64,000 bases of DNA from CAVWDU01 sp963753815 (GCA_963753815.1 CAVWDU010000004.1:1302001-1366000), one strand, 5' to 3'; shown: positions 38,091-47,400, counted from the first letter of the stretch. Notes: generated by a model not told the origin, from the sequence alone. Program-made: numbers and translations.

Positions 38091-38648
38091 TCAGGGTTTG
38101 ACCTGACTGTAATAGGCAGCCAGCGCCGCGAATTGTTCTTCGCCCAGGTGAGCGATCGCGGCCTGCATGTGGCCGTTGATTCGCTCACCACGCTTGTAGG
38201 CAAGCAGTTGTGTGTGCAGGTACCGGGCGTGCTGGCCCGCAAGAATGGGCCATTCTTTTGCGGCCGGTACACCCTGCATACCGTGACACGCCTTACAGTA
38301 TGCGGAGAGTGTTTCACCGCGCTGCACCAGGCTGCCGTCGCCATTGGCTGCGGTCGCCCGGGGCAGAGCGGAATAGTAGGCGGCGAGCTCAGCGATATCG
38401 TCATCGCTGAGATTCATGACGAAGGGCATCATCACGGGGTTGTTGCGCACCCCGTCGCGGAACGCCTTGATCTGGTCAGCCAGGTAGGGGCCATGCTGGC
38501 CTGCCAGGTTCGGCCACTCGGGGTTGTTGGACACCCCGGCCGCACCGTGGCAGGTGGCACAGGCTTTCGCGGCTGCCGGCACCTCATCGGCGGACACCGG
38601 CACCGGCAACAATGCGAACAGGATGCAGCTTACAATCCAGTTTTTCAT
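38091..38648 (-). CDS. Dihaem cytochrome c, c4-like
   Basis: 185 residues with signal peptide (cleavage near VSADE). Two class I haem sites: CATCHG (residues ~30-35) and CKACHG (~118-123), each followed by a distal Met region (VMMPFV; NGHMQAA), giving the two-domain cytochrome c4 layout. Last gene of the aromatic amine dehydrogenase operon, overlapping the preceding cytochrome gene as ATGA, so it probably carries electrons from that enzyme to the oxidases. It is far too short to be the dihaem TTQ-maturation enzyme MauG. Confidence 0.87.
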   Translation of the reverse strand: MKNWIVSCILFALLPVPVSADEVPAAAKACATCHGAAGVSNNPEWPNLAGQHGPYLADQIKAFRDGVRNNPVMMPFVMNLSDDDIAELAAYYSALPRATAANGDGSLVQRGETLSAYCKACHGMQGVPAAKEWPILAGQHARYLHTQLLAYKRGERINGHMQAAIAHLGEEQFAALAAYYSQVKP

Positions 38649-39082
38649 GGTCGAACACTCTCCCCGGAGTTCACGCTGCCTATCTCGGCCAGCAATTCTT
38701 CTCGGTGCCTGGCAACTTCGTTGAGCGGGTGTTGGCGCAGCCGACCCACTTCTTCGGCCGTATAGGGTTCGAAACCCCGGTTGAAGCTGGCACCCGAAAA
38801 CTCGTAGACGATCCAGTTCAGCACCGCCGCCAGGTCGTCGTCATTGAGCGCCGAGGTAGCAGAGCCAGGGACCCTCACGAGGTACTCGCGTCCCCTCGCC
38901 GACGCTGTGAAGACACCGACATGGTCTTTCATGCGGGGCACGTGGCGTGCCCCGCTACCATCGGGCGTGTGACAACCCTGGCAGAACATCTGGTAATTGA
39001 AACGCACTTTCGCGGCCGGCTCGTCGGCCGCAATCGCGACCGAAACGCCGAGGCCTATCAATAGTGATGCAAGGACTCTCAT
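38645..39082 (-). CDS. Monohaem cytochrome c in amine dehydrogenase operon
   Basis: 145 residues from ATG 39082, which overlaps the light-chain stop (ATGA). Signal peptide MRVLASLLIGLGVSVAIAAD, one haem motif FCQGCHTPDGSG, then a helical C-terminal tail. Position between the amine dehydrogenase light chain and the c4-type cytochrome suggests a periplasmic electron acceptor for the quinoprotein. Confidence 0.82.
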   Translation of the reverse strand: MRVLASLLIGLGVSVAIAADEPAAKVRFNYQMFCQGCHTPDGSGARHVPRMKDHVGVFTASARGREYLVRVPGSATSALNDDDLAAVLNWIVYEFSGASFNRGFEPYTAEEVGRLRQHPLNEVARHREELLAEIGSVNSGESVRP

Positions 39083-39591
39083 TTGCCCTCGAACGCGACG
39101 CCGACCACGATGGCCGTTGAGCAATGGTAGGCCGCACTACTGGTGCCCAGGCACCAGTTGATGTCGTTGGTCTTGTCCGGACGATAGGGTGGTCGATCCC
39201 CCTCATCACGCTGGCAGAGGCAGGCGCCGCAACTCGACTTGCCGCAGCAATCGTTGTACGAGATGACGTAGTTGCGACCGTCCGCCGGGTTATGGCAGGT
39301 GCCGATCCAGGTTACCGGCGACATCTCCGTGCCGGGCGGACAGGTGTTGTGGCTACCGCCGCAGCAACTGCAGAGAAAGCCGTCTATGGCGCAGTAGCGC
39401 CAGTAGTCGCAGCTGCCGGGATCGCCCTCCTCCACCGGGTGCTCGGGCCCGGCCGCGCGCGCAACCGGCAACAGGGGAATGGCGGCGCCACCGACCAATA
39501 GCCCTCCCAGCCCTTTCAGCAATCCACGCCTCGAACTGCGCTGGGCTAGATCGCGGGCTCTGCGTTCGAACAGCCTGTCGATGAAATTCAT
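39079..39591 (-). CDS. aauA: Aromatic amine dehydrogenase, light (TTQ) subunit
   Basis: 170 residues. Tat signal with twin arginine in SSRRGLLKGLGG, cut near ARA (residue ~46). Mature part rich in Cys (CDYWRYCAIDGFLCSCCGG; NDCCGKSSCGACLC), matching the many-disulfide light chain. The tryptophan tryptophylquinone pair is Trp95 and Trp146: their spacing of 51 is that of Trp57/Trp108 in methylamine dehydrogenase. The catalytic Asp is Asp114, 19 residues after the first Trp as expected. Sequence resembles the Alcaligenes AADH light chain more than MauA, so tyramine, phenethylamine or similar amines are likely substrates; product aldehyde plus ammonia. Confidence 0.92.
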   Translation of the reverse strand: MNFIDRLFERRARDLAQRSSRRGLLKGLGGLLVGGAAIPLLPVARAAGPEHPVEEGDPGSCDYWRYCAIDGFLCSCCGGSHNTCPPGTEMSPVTWIGTCHNPADGRNYVISYNDCCGKSSCGACLCQRDEGDRPPYRPDKTNDINWCLGTSSAAYHCSTAIVVGVAFEGK

Positions 39592-40208
39592 GGTTTTTCC
39601 GCCTCCACGTACTGCACGGCGTCGCGCCGGCTCATGTAGTCCTGAATGGAGGCCACCTTCCGCTCCTTGGCCTCAAACAGGCTGTCCAGGTGTTCGCGGG
39701 AGTTTATGATCCCCATCGACGCGATGATACCCTGCTCGTCGATCAGCACGGCGTAGGGGAGCTTTGACACCCCGAAGCTCTTGCCCAACAGCTCGGAAAC
39801 CACGTAGGGAAATCCGCTCAGACCCTTGCGTTCAATGTACCCACTGTGATCCTGCTGCGGGCCGTCACTGGCCAACACTACCTGCACCCAGCCCGCTTCA
39901 GCCCTGGCCGCGGATTTGAGCGCCGGTGTGAGTTCGCCACACACGGGGCAGTCCGGGGAGAGGAAGAACACGAGTTGTGATTTGCCATCCGGGGCCGAAC
40001 CGATCTCCCGATCGACGCCATCGATATCAGTGACAGTGAGCTGCGGCGACGCCGCACCCACCGCCACCGTCTGGTTCATCATCAGCGCCCCCGCGGGCGC
40101 CACCCGCTCGTACAACACGCCGATCTGCCTCGCGAGCGCAAGGTTGATCAGTGCCAGTGCGACAAACCCGATCCAGAGGACGATATTCGATACCAGCAAT
40201 AAATCCAT
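39588..40208 (-). CDS. aauD: MauD/AauD-like thiol-disulfide protein
   Basis: 206 residues; N-terminal membrane helix (residues ~5-25), then a thioredoxin-fold domain with the CxxC site SPDCPVCGELTP. MauD-type proteins help form the many disulfides of the light chain encoded directly downstream (ATGA overlap). It sits between MauE-like and light-chain genes as in mau and aau clusters. Confidence 0.88.
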   Translation of the reverse strand: MDLLLVSNIVLWIGFVALALINLALARQIGVLYERVAPAGALMMNQTVAVGAASPQLTVTDIDGVDREIGSAPDGKSQLVFFLSPDCPVCGELTPALKSAARAEAGWVQVVLASDGPQQDHSGYIERKGLSGFPYVVSELLGKSFGVSKLPYAVLIDEQGIIASMGIINSREHLDSLFEAKERKVASIQDYMSRRDAVQYVEAEKP

Positions 40209-40210
40209 GG

Positions 40211-40735
40211 TCAGGCGTTCCCCGCGAGATTCTGTGCGTTCACGATGAGTTGCTCGCTGGTGAGATAGCCGGCGATGAGGAAAGCGGCAACACTCGCAGA
40301 CAAGGCCACACCGGCCAACCCGTAGTCACCAGCCTGCAGCGGAAGCAACGCCGCCAGTGCGAGGACGGCACAAACCAGGTTACGCAGGACCACGGGCAGG
40401 CTGATCACCAGGCTGGATGCGGGGCCGGCACAACCGCAACTGCCACTGGCACGACCGCCGGCCAGCTGCACACCCATCACCACCGCGTATAACAGCAACA
40501 CCATCGCGGCCGCGAGCAGTCCCGCACCGCGCGCCCCTGGCAGGAGCACCATGACCGCGATCCCGAACTCACCAGCAGCGACAATGTGCGGCACCCAGGA
40601 GCCGACAGCAATCCCGGGGAACCAGCCATTGAGCAGTCCCTGGTAATAGCCTGGCGCGCGGAATTTATGCAGCGCCGCCATCACGAACAGCCAGGCGATA
40701 AACCACGCGAGGCCACTGACAACCAGGTCGGGCAT
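40211..40735 (-). CDS. aauE: MauE/AauE-like membrane protein (DoxX-like)
   Basis: 174 residues, four to five hydrophobic helices; MALHKFRAPGYYQGLLNGWF and GSCGCAG are visible, the latter a Cys pair that could shuttle disulfides to MauD. Its ATG overlaps the heavy-chain stop by one base (TGATG). Required in mau systems for maturation of the light subunit. Confidence 0.85.
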   Translation of the reverse strand: MPDLVVSGLAWFIAWLFVMAALHKFRAPGYYQGLLNGWFPGIAVGSWVPHIVAAGEFGIAVMVLLPGARGAGLLAAAMVLLLYAVVMGVQLAGGRASGSCGCAGPASSLVISLPVVLRNLVCAVLALAALLPLQAGDYGLAGVALSASVAAFLIAGYLTSEQLIVNAQNLAGNA

Positions 40736-41916
40736 CAGCGGGACCCGTGGACCATGAGCGGCGTCTGTTGACCGAAGTCGCTGATCGTACGGATGTAATC
40801 ACCGCTCTGGGGGTCGTACATCTCCAGGCTCATGTTGCCGGGGTTGACTACCATCAGGGACGGCTCAGCACCCCGACTTACCGCCAGCGAGAGCCCCCAC
40901 TCGCGCAGCTTGATCCGCTTGATACGCTGCTGGCTCGCTGCCTCGTAAACCCAGACCTCGGAACCGCCGCCCTGGTAGCTACCCTCTACCGCGTCCGGGT
41001 GCATAATGATGTAAAAGCGTCCGTTGTCGTCTCGATCAATGAGACCGATCCCCCCCGGGGCCCACTTCTCAGCACGCTCGGCCTCCGGCACCAGGTGCCA
41101 GGGCTCACCGACCTTCGCGACATCGCCACTCATGTCCACCGGGAACACCAGGCCGGCAATCGTCGGGAAATACGCCGTATCGCCTATCACCGCGGGGCGC
41201 TCGTAGATCGGCGAATCGTCGGAGCTGAAAAATGCGTCGGTGCGCGTCTGTGCCGCAACCTTGCCGGCCGGATCGAGCTGGGTGCTCATGAAACGCCCGT
41301 CGGCACACAGCGAACTGAACCCCCGGGGCCCCGTTGGATAAGTGAACACGCAACCCGGCGTGGCGATCTGGTTGACGATCTTGCGGGCCTCCAGATCCAC
41401 CAGTGTCACCGATGTCGCGGGGCTCAAATTGGCGATAGCCAGCCACTTGTGATCGTTGAGGAGCAGCATCGCGTAGCGCTGTGGCATGCCCGAGAAACGC
41501 TTGCCCCCGGGCAATGGCACCTCGGCAACGGGACTGAGGTTTTCCTGGTCCCAGATCGTCAGCATATCCTGCCGCTCCCCGCGGGTGCCGCGGGTGTGGA
41601 AGGTTTCTGTGGCGTAGATCTCTGACCGCTTCGCGGACTGGGTGATATTCCCTATCAACACCACGTTAAACGTGCCCTTGACCTGCTCCGGCAGGGTTTC
41701 GGCGGCGGTGTCTATCACGTACACCTTGCCGTCGGACATGCTGAAGAACGCGGCGTCGTGCACCAGGAACCAGCTTTCCGGGTAGGTGGCAGGCAGGGAT
41801 TCAACGATCCCGGTTTTCTCGATCGGCAAAGGAGGCGGGGCCGCCGAAGCCGTGGTACTCAACCCCACCGCGACGAGAGCGGCGGCTCCTGCGAGCGCTA
41901 TGGTGTGTTTCAGCAT
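40735..41916 (-). CDS. aauB: Aromatic amine dehydrogenase, heavy subunit
   Basis: 393 residues from ATG 41916, which has a signal peptide (MLKHTIALAGAAALVAVGL, cut after ASA); the frame is open upstream to 42093 but that part lacks secretion features and overlaps the next gene. Beta-propeller sequence with repeated strands and FFSMSDGKVYVID, matching the MauB/AauB family. Forms a heterotetramer with the TTQ light chain in the periplasm. First gene of aauB-E-D-A, downstream of an aldehyde dehydrogenase gene by 70 bases. Confidence 0.88.
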   Translation of the reverse strand: MLKHTIALAGAAALVAVGLSTTASAAPPPLPIEKTGIVESLPATYPESWFLVHDAAFFSMSDGKVYVIDTAAETLPEQVKGTFNVVLIGNITQSAKRSEIYATETFHTRGTRGERQDMLTIWDQENLSPVAEVPLPGGKRFSGMPQRYAMLLLNDHKWLAIANLSPATSVTLVDLEARKIVNQIATPGCVFTYPTGPRGFSSLCADGRFMSTQLDPAGKVAAQTRTDAFFSSDDSPIYERPAVIGDTAYFPTIAGLVFPVDMSGDVAKVGEPWHLVPEAERAEKWAPGGIGLIDRDDNGRFYIIMHPDAVEGSYQGGGSEVWVYEAASQQRIKRIKLREWGLSLAVSRGAEPSLMVVNPGNMSLEMYDPQSGDYIRTISDFGQQTPLMVHGSR

Positions 41917-41986
41917 AGACCGTATCCTGTGTTCCGCTGTGGCAGTATAGGCGGCTTTACGAGCGCATCCAACCTCGCGCGACGGC

Positions 41987-43408
41987 TCACTCCGGGCTGA
42001 TCTGGAGCGTTTGGATCGAGGTGTACTCCTCCAGACCGTAGCGACCGAATTCGACCCCGATCCCGGATTCCTTGACCCCGCCAAAAGGCGCATCGGGTTG
42101 AATCATCGCATGGTTATTGACCCAGGCGGTGCCACATTCCAAACGGCTCGCCAACTCCGTGGCGCGCTCCACGTCGCCCGACCACACCGAGCCACCCAGG
42201 CCGCTGGAACTGGCGTTGGCACGACGCAGGGCATCCTCGACATCAGTGAACTTCAGCACCGGCAGGATGGGGCCGAACGGCTCTTCCTGCACCAGCCGGG
42301 TATCTTCAGCGATATCCGCGACAATCGTCACCGGAAAGAAGTAACCCGGGCCGGACATCGGTTCGCCGCCGGTAAGAAAGCGGGCGCCACTGGCCCGGGC
42401 CTCGTCGGCCAGCTGGCAGACCTTGTCGAACTGCGCCTTGTTCTGCACCGGGCCGAAGTCGACCTCGCCACTGCCGTCTCCCGTGGTCACGCTGTTGGCG
42501 ATGTCAGCGAGTGCCTGGCACAGGTCCTCATAGATATCCTCGTGCACGTAGAGCCGTTTCAATGCAGCGCAGGTCTGCCCGTTATTGATCAATGCCGTCG
42601 TAAATATCTTCGGGGCAGCTGCGGCGATATCGGTGTCGGGCAGCACGATGGCGGCATCGTTACCGCCGAGTTCGAGGGTCACCCGCTTGAGATTGCCCGC
42701 CGCGCTCTGCATGATTTTTTTCCCGGTGGCGGTGGAGCCGGTGAAAACCAGCTTGTTGATATCCGGGTGGCTGGACATCGCGGCGCCCAGACTGCCATCA
42801 CCGGCCACCGCATTGAGGACCCCGGGCGGCAGCATCGGGTTGATGATCTCCATCGCCCGCAACGTGGTAAGCGGCGTGTACTCCGAGGGCTTGATGACCA
42901 CGGTGTTGCCACTGCGCAACGCCGGCATGACGTGCCATATTGCAATCAGCAATGGGTAATTCCACGGCGTGATGGAGCCCACCACCCCCAGCGGCTTGCG
43001 ATGCACCTCGATGCGCGCCGCCTCGTTGTCCTGTATGACCTCGATGGGCAATTTGAGGTCCGCCGTGGCGTGACACCAGGCCACCGTGCCTCCCAGCTCG
43101 AAGCCGGCGCCAAGGCCCGCGAAGCCACCGGCAGGCTTGCCCTGCTCGAGGGTGAGCAGGTGCGAGAGCTCCTCACCGTGCGCCTCCAGCGCATCGCCGA
43201 TTGCGTGGACCAGCCGAGCGCGCTCCTCGTCAGGGGTCGCGCTCCAGGCCGGAAAAGCGGCCCTCGCTGCCGCTACTGCCGCATCCAGATGTGCTTTGGT
43301 CGCGAGCGGACACTGCGCCACCGGCTCCTCAGTCGCGGGATTGAGTACCGGAAAATACGCGTCGGTGGCGACCTTTTCGCCGCCGATAATCAGACTGAAC
43401 TCGGACAT
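41987..43408 (-). CDS. NAD(P)-dependent aldehyde dehydrogenase (likely arylacetaldehyde)
   Basis: 473 residues, ALDH superfamily. Cofactor/oxyanion region TPWNYPLLIAIWHVMPAL, catalytic Glu in LELGGND, nucleophilic Cys in NNGQTCAALKR, and EEPFGPILPV near the C terminus. It is encoded just upstream of the amine dehydrogenase on the same strand, so it should oxidise the aldehyde formed there (e.g. phenyl- or 4-hydroxyphenylacetaldehyde) to the arylacetate. Specificity cannot be read from sequence. Confidence 0.92.
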   Translation of the reverse strand: MSEFSLIIGGEKVATDAYFPVLNPATEEPVAQCPLATKAHLDAAVAAARAAFPAWSATPDEERARLVHAIGDALEAHGEELSHLLTLEQGKPAGGFAGLGAGFELGGTVAWCHATADLKLPIEVIQDNEAARIEVHRKPLGVVGSITPWNYPLLIAIWHVMPALRSGNTVVIKPSEYTPLTTLRAMEIINPMLPPGVLNAVAGDGSLGAAMSSHPDINKLVFTGSTATGKKIMQSAAGNLKRVTLELGGNDAAIVLPDTDIAAAAPKIFTTALINNGQTCAALKRLYVHEDIYEDLCQALADIANSVTTGDGSGEVDFGPVQNKAQFDKVCQLADEARASGARFLTGGEPMSGPGYFFPVTIVADIAEDTRLVQEEPFGPILPVLKFTDVEDALRRANASSSGLGGSVWSGDVERATELASRLECGTAWVNNHAMIQPDAPFGGVKESGIGVEFGRYGLEEYTSIQTLQISPE

Positions 43409-43642
43409 GACCCACCTCCTATCAGGCTATCGTCCTCATTAAAGCAGAAATCCCGCGCCTACGTATTGTTCGCCCGGGAACAGAAAATTGACTCAGAGGG
43501 ACACACGCGACCGCCACGGCTTCCCACCGGCAAGTGTCGTTGGCGATCGATTTCCGTTACCCTAGGCTGCCCAACCGGCAACCACGCCTGGTGCATGCCG
43601 GGTCGCGCCCCGCCCGGTCCAGAACAAACCACGGAGATTCTC

Positions 43643-44833
43643 ATGAAGCTTGCCATCCTGTCTTGCGCGCCGCAGTCCTACAGCACACGTCGATTCCGGG
43701 AAGCGGCCCTGCAGCGGGACCACGAAGTCAAGGTGCTCAACACCCTGAAGTTCGCTATCGACCTGGAAAAAAATGCCCCCGACCTTTACTACCGGCAGAA
43801 GCACCTCAGCACCTACGACGCCGTGCTGCCCCGGATCGGGGCGTCAATCACCTATTACGGCACCGCCGTCGTACGCCAGTTCCAGCAGATGGACGTGTTC
43901 TGCGCCAATACCGCACACGGCATTTCCAATTCCCGGGACAAGTTGCGCAGCCTGCAGATCCTCAGCCGCCACCATATCGGAATTCCCGCCACCACCTTCG
44001 TCCGCGACAAGCGCGACGTGTTACCGGCCATCGAACGGGTCGGCGGCGCCCCGGTCATCATCAAGTTGATCGAGGGGACCCAGGGGATCGGGGTACTGCT
44101 GGCGGAGACCGTCAAGGCGGCCGAATCCATCATCGAATTGCTGCAGAGCCAACGCCAGAACGTCCTCATCCAGAAATTCGTCGCCGAAAGCAAAGGCAGG
44201 GACATTCGCGCCTTTGTGGTGGGCGACCGGGTGGTAGCCGCCATGCGCCGGGTAGCCCAGGGGCAGGAGTTTCGCAGTAACGTTCACCGGGGCGGCGTGG
44301 CGGAGCCCGTGGACCTCGATGAACAATACCGGGAAACCGCAGTGCGCTGCACCCAGATCATGGGCCTGCGGGTCGCCGGCGTCGACATGCTCGAAGGCCG
44401 TGATGGGCCCCAGATCATGGAGGTCAACTCGTCGCCGGGCCTGGAGGGAATCGAGACCTGCACCGGGCTGGATGTGGCGGGCTCCGTGATCGACTACATC
44501 GCCGCCCAGGTCGACTTCCCGGAAATCGACGTGCGCCAGCGCCTGACGGTCAGCCGGGGTTACGGGGTGAGCGAAATCTTCGTTCCCGAGGGCTCCAATT
44601 TCGTCGGCCAGACCATCCGCGAAACACAGTTGCTGGAGCAGGATATCAACGTCCTCACTCTCTACCGGGGGGCGAAGGTCATCCCCAACCCGCGCAGCGA
44701 CCGCGTCCTGGAGGCGGGCGACAAGCTGTTGTGCTTCGGCAAGCTGGAAGAGATGCGGGGGATGATTCCCGCGCGTGCCCGCCGGCGGCGCCGTCCCAAC
44801 GTCAGGGAACTGGATACCCAGATCGAGGATTGA
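43643..44833 (+). CDS. RimK-like ATP-grasp ligase with C-terminal TrkA-C domain
   Basis: 396 residues from ATG 43643. ATP-grasp domain (residues ~90-290): APVIIKLIEGTQGIGVLLAE, VLIQKFVAESKGRDIRAFVV, and metal site QIMEVNSSPGLEGIE. A C-terminal RCK_C/TrkA-C module (residues ~310-380, VSRGYGVSEIFVPEGSNFVG) is a known fusion in this subgroup. RimK adds glutamate to proteins or peptides. It sits with an M14 deacylase and a RimB-like protease gene, a recurrent trio, here with a CaCA antiporter. Its TGA abuts the antiporter stop tail to tail. Confidence 0.9.
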   Translation: MKLAILSCAPQSYSTRRFREAALQRDHEVKVLNTLKFAIDLEKNAPDLYYRQKHLSTYDAVLPRIGASITYYGTAVVRQFQQMDVFCANTAHGISNSRDKLRSLQILSRHHIGIPATTFVRDKRDVLPAIERVGGAPVIIKLIEGTQGIGVLLAETVKAAESIIELLQSQRQNVLIQKFVAESKGRDIRAFVVGDRVVAAMRRVAQGQEFRSNVHRGGVAEPVDLDEQYRETAVRCTQIMGLRVAGVDMLEGRDGPQIMEVNSSPGLEGIETCTGLDVAGSVIDYIAAQVDFPEIDVRQRLTVSRGYGVSEIFVPEGSNFVGQTIRETQLLEQDINVLTLYRGAKVIPNPRSDRVLEAGDKLLCFGKLEEMRGMIPARARRRRRPNVRELDTQIED

Positions 44834-45832
44834 TCAGGGAACGCCCAGCGCGGGGCTACTGAGACGAAAGCCCATGTAGCCGAAGTATGCGAGCACCAGG
44901 GTACCGCCGACCCCGCGCGACATGCGGCCACGGCCGACGTAAAAGACAATGATTATGGCGCCCGCGAACGCCAGTGAGACGGTGACATCGAGGGCACCGC
45001 CCCCGGGGACCGGGAGCGGCTTGACCAGGGCGCTGATGGGCAGCACGAACAGGGCATTGAATATATTCGAGCCCACGACGTTACCGAGGCACAAGTCTGA
45101 CTCGCCCCTGGCAGCGGCAATCATCGAGGTGACGAATTCCGGCAGGCTGGTACCGACCGCGACAATCATCAGACCGACGATGACCGGCCGCACGCCCAAT
45201 GCCTGCGCCAGCTCGGAGCCGGCATCCACGGTGACCTGCCCGCCCGCCGTCAACAAGACCAGGCCGCCCGACGCCCACAACCATTCCCGGAAAACCCCGC
45301 CGGTTGCTGCCGACGGCATCTTTTCCTCCACGTCCAGCAGGTTCTGCCGCAGGGGATCGCTGCGGCGTTGCAGCACATCCTGGACAATCACATAGAAGAA
45401 GATACCGAAAATCAGCAGCAGGATCAGTGCGTCGGGCCGCGTCAGTTCCGGTGAGAGCCCAAGGAAACGCCGATCCAGTATCATGATCAGCAACGCGGTC
45501 GTACCCAGCAGCAGCAGCGGCAACTCCCTGCGGACGACACCGCTCTCGATGGTGATCGGTGCCAGTACGGCTGCCGTGCCCAGCACCAGCCCGATGTTGG
45601 CCAGGTTCGAGCCACTGACATTGCCAAAAGCCAGCGCCGTCTCGCCCGCCAGCGCGCCGGCGACGTTGACCACCAACTCCGGTGCGCTGGTGCCGAAGGC
45701 CACGACTGTCAGCCCCACCACCAGCGGTGACACGCCGTAGTGCGCTGCTACTGCCGAGGCGCCGCGAACCACGGCTGTACCTCCCGCCAACAACAACAGC
45801 AGGCCGAGAACCAACAGGCTTGCCTGCAACAT
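44834..45832 (-). CDS. Calcium/sodium antiporter (CaCA family)
   Basis: 332 residues, ten-helix antiporter with two inverted alpha repeats: VVAFGTSAPELVVNVAGALAGE and IVAVGTSLPEFVTSMIAAARGE each contain the conserved Glu, and GNVSGSNLANIGLVLG / GNVVGSNIFNALFVL follow. Exchanges Ca2+ for Na+ at the inner membrane. It follows the M14 deacylase gene directly (1-base overlap), forming an operon on the minus strand. Confidence 0.9.
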   Translation of the reverse strand: MLQASLLVLGLLLLLAGGTAVVRGASAVAAHYGVSPLVVGLTVVAFGTSAPELVVNVAGALAGETALAFGNVSGSNLANIGLVLGTAAVLAPITIESGVVRRELPLLLLGTTALLIMILDRRFLGLSPELTRPDALILLLIFGIFFYVIVQDVLQRRSDPLRQNLLDVEEKMPSAATGGVFREWLWASGGLVLLTAGGQVTVDAGSELAQALGVRPVIVGLMIVAVGTSLPEFVTSMIAAARGESDLCLGNVVGSNIFNALFVLPISALVKPLPVPGGGALDVTVSLAFAGAIIIVFYVGRGRMSRGVGGTLVLAYFGYMGFRLSSPALGVP

Positions 45833-46899
45833 CAGGTAATGGGAGCCGCGCCGGACTCGGGGGCCGGGTCCGGGTCCTCTGCGGGATGGTGCTCTTCGCG
45901 AAATTTTTCGACGTGCTCTTCCACCACGCCGACCTTACGGCCATAGGCAGCGATATGGAAAACAGCATCGCCCTCGTAGACCAGTGGCAGGTGTGTGCGG
46001 CCGATCACCATACCCGAAAGCGGCGCAGTCAGTTCAGTCTCGGCAACCCCGAGAGGATCCGCGACGATGGCGATAACCTGGCCCTCCACCACCCGCGCAC
46101 CCAGTGGCACCAGCGCGCGCAGAATGCCGCTGTCGGGGGAACGTATCCAGGTGGTGTCGTCACTGATCAGTGGCGGTGGCAGCGGCGAACGGCGACGGCT
46201 CTTGCCCAGCATGCCGATGGCACGCATGACGTTGATAATGCCTTTGACCCCCGCCCGTATGTACATTTCGTTGAAGCGCAGCGCCTCGCCCGCCTCGTAC
46301 AGCAACATTGGCACTCCGGCCTCGCCTGCGCAAGCGCGCAGTGACCCGTCACGGGTTCGCGCATGAATTGCCAGCGGCACCCCGAAGGCCTCGGTCATGG
46401 CCAGGGTTTCAGGGTGATCGAGATCGGCGCGGATCTGGGGAAAATTGCTGCGGTGGCGGGCGCCGGTGTGGAGGTCGATGCCGTGGGTGGATTTCTGCAC
46501 GATCTCGCGTACGAACGCATCTGCAACCCTGCCGGTCAATGAACCGCGGCCGGAGCCCGGGAATGAACGGTTGAGATCGCGCCCGTCCGGCAGATAGCGA
46601 GTGTGGTTCACGAACCCGTAGACGTTGACGATGGGGATTGCGAGAAGGGTCCCACGGAGCGATTGCAGCGACCGGTGCTTGAGCAGCCGCCGGATAATCT
46701 CGACACCGTTGATCTCGTCGCCGTGAATCGCGGCACTGACGAACAGTGTCGGACCCGGGCGTTTGCCCCGCACCACCTGCACCGCAATGGACAGGTCGTC
46801 GTGGGTATACATCGGTGCCACCTTGATGGTGACGATACGCTTCTCGCCCGGCGTGATCGGCTGACCACCGATCAATAGCGCCTCGCCCCCGGCTGGCAC
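45832..46899 (-). CDS. M14-type succinylglutamate desuccinylase/aspartoacylase family protein
   Basis: 355 residues, start codon ATG-type at 46899. Zinc ligands are in AAIHGDEINGVEIIRRLL (HxxE, residues ~57-60) with the later His in HGIDLHTGA; VNVYGFVNHTRYLPDGRDLNRSFPG is a family signature. Members remove acyl or glutamyl groups. In RimK trios this protein probably modifies or removes the glutamyl tail; the true substrate is unknown. Confidence 0.87.
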   Translation of the reverse strand: MPAGGEALLIGGQPITPGEKRIVTIKVAPMYTHDDLSIAVQVVRGKRPGPTLFVSAAIHGDEINGVEIIRRLLKHRSLQSLRGTLLAIPIVNVYGFVNHTRYLPDGRDLNRSFPGSGRGSLTGRVADAFVREIVQKSTHGIDLHTGARHRSNFPQIRADLDHPETLAMTEAFGVPLAIHARTRDGSLRACAGEAGVPMLLYEAGEALRFNEMYIRAGVKGIINVMRAIGMLGKSRRRSPLPPPLISDDTTWIRSPDSGILRALVPLGARVVEGQVIAIVADPLGVAETELTAPLSGMVIGRTHLPLVYEGDAVFHIAAYGRKVGVVEEHVEKFREEHHPAEDPDPAPESGAAPIT

Positions 46900-46902
46900 G
46901 GA

Positions 46903-47400
46903 CTAGACCGCTTGTCCGCGTCGTGTTGACGCAGCAGCATCCGTGCCTGCGGCCTCGCGACGACGACGCGGCCGCCTGCCGCAGAGGAACGAACGACCGG
47001 GATCGACCACGTAGCGGCCACGGATGGCCGTACGCCCCAGCAGCATCCGGAATTTCATCGTATCGCGATCGGTCAGCGTGACTTCAACCCCCTGCCGCAC
47101 ACCGGCAATTTCGATGGTCGTACTGATGACGTAGCGAAGCTCTTCGTGCCCGCCGGAATCTCTCACCATGCGCTGATCCAGGACAGCGGCTTCACAGGTC
47201 ACCTCCTGCTCGCTGGACCCCTGCTCCGGGTGTATACCGAACCGCACCCAGGCCTTGCCATCGCGTTCGAACGCCTCCACCCAGAACGCATGCAGCGAAC
47301 TGGTGCGGGCGCCGGTGTCCACCTTGGCCTTGATGAGCGGAAGGCCCAGATCGGGAAACCCAATCCACTCCCGCCATCCCAGTGTTGTCATTTCCGACAT
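46903..47400 (-). CDS. RimB-like retropepsin-fold protease (DUF785 / 'ATP-dependent zinc protease' family)
   Basis: 165 residues from ATG 47400; the frame is open further to 47658 but without a good start. The retropepsin catalytic motif KAKVDTGARTSSLHA is near residues 24-38, and LLGRTAIRG gives the second conserved strand. RimB proteases trim the poly-glutamate tails made by RimK. It is encoded 3 bases before the M14 gene, and the convergent RimK-like gene lies on the other side of the antiporter. The C-terminal Arg-rich tail is unusual. Confidence 0.86.
   Translation of the reverse strand: MSEMTTLGWREWIGFPDLGLPLIKAKVDTGARTSSLHAFWVEAFERDGKAWVRFGIHPEQGSSEQEVTCEAAVLDQRMVRDSGGHEELRYVISTTIEIAGVRQGVEVTLTDRDTMKFRMLLGRTAIRGRYVVDPGRSFLCGRRPRRRREAAGTDAAASTRRGQAV

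Noticed and set aside
42011..43642. N-terminal half of the long open frame that contains the RimK-like gene
   Set aside because: It lies antisense to the aldehyde dehydrogenase; the family N terminus MKLAILSCAPQS starts only at 43643.
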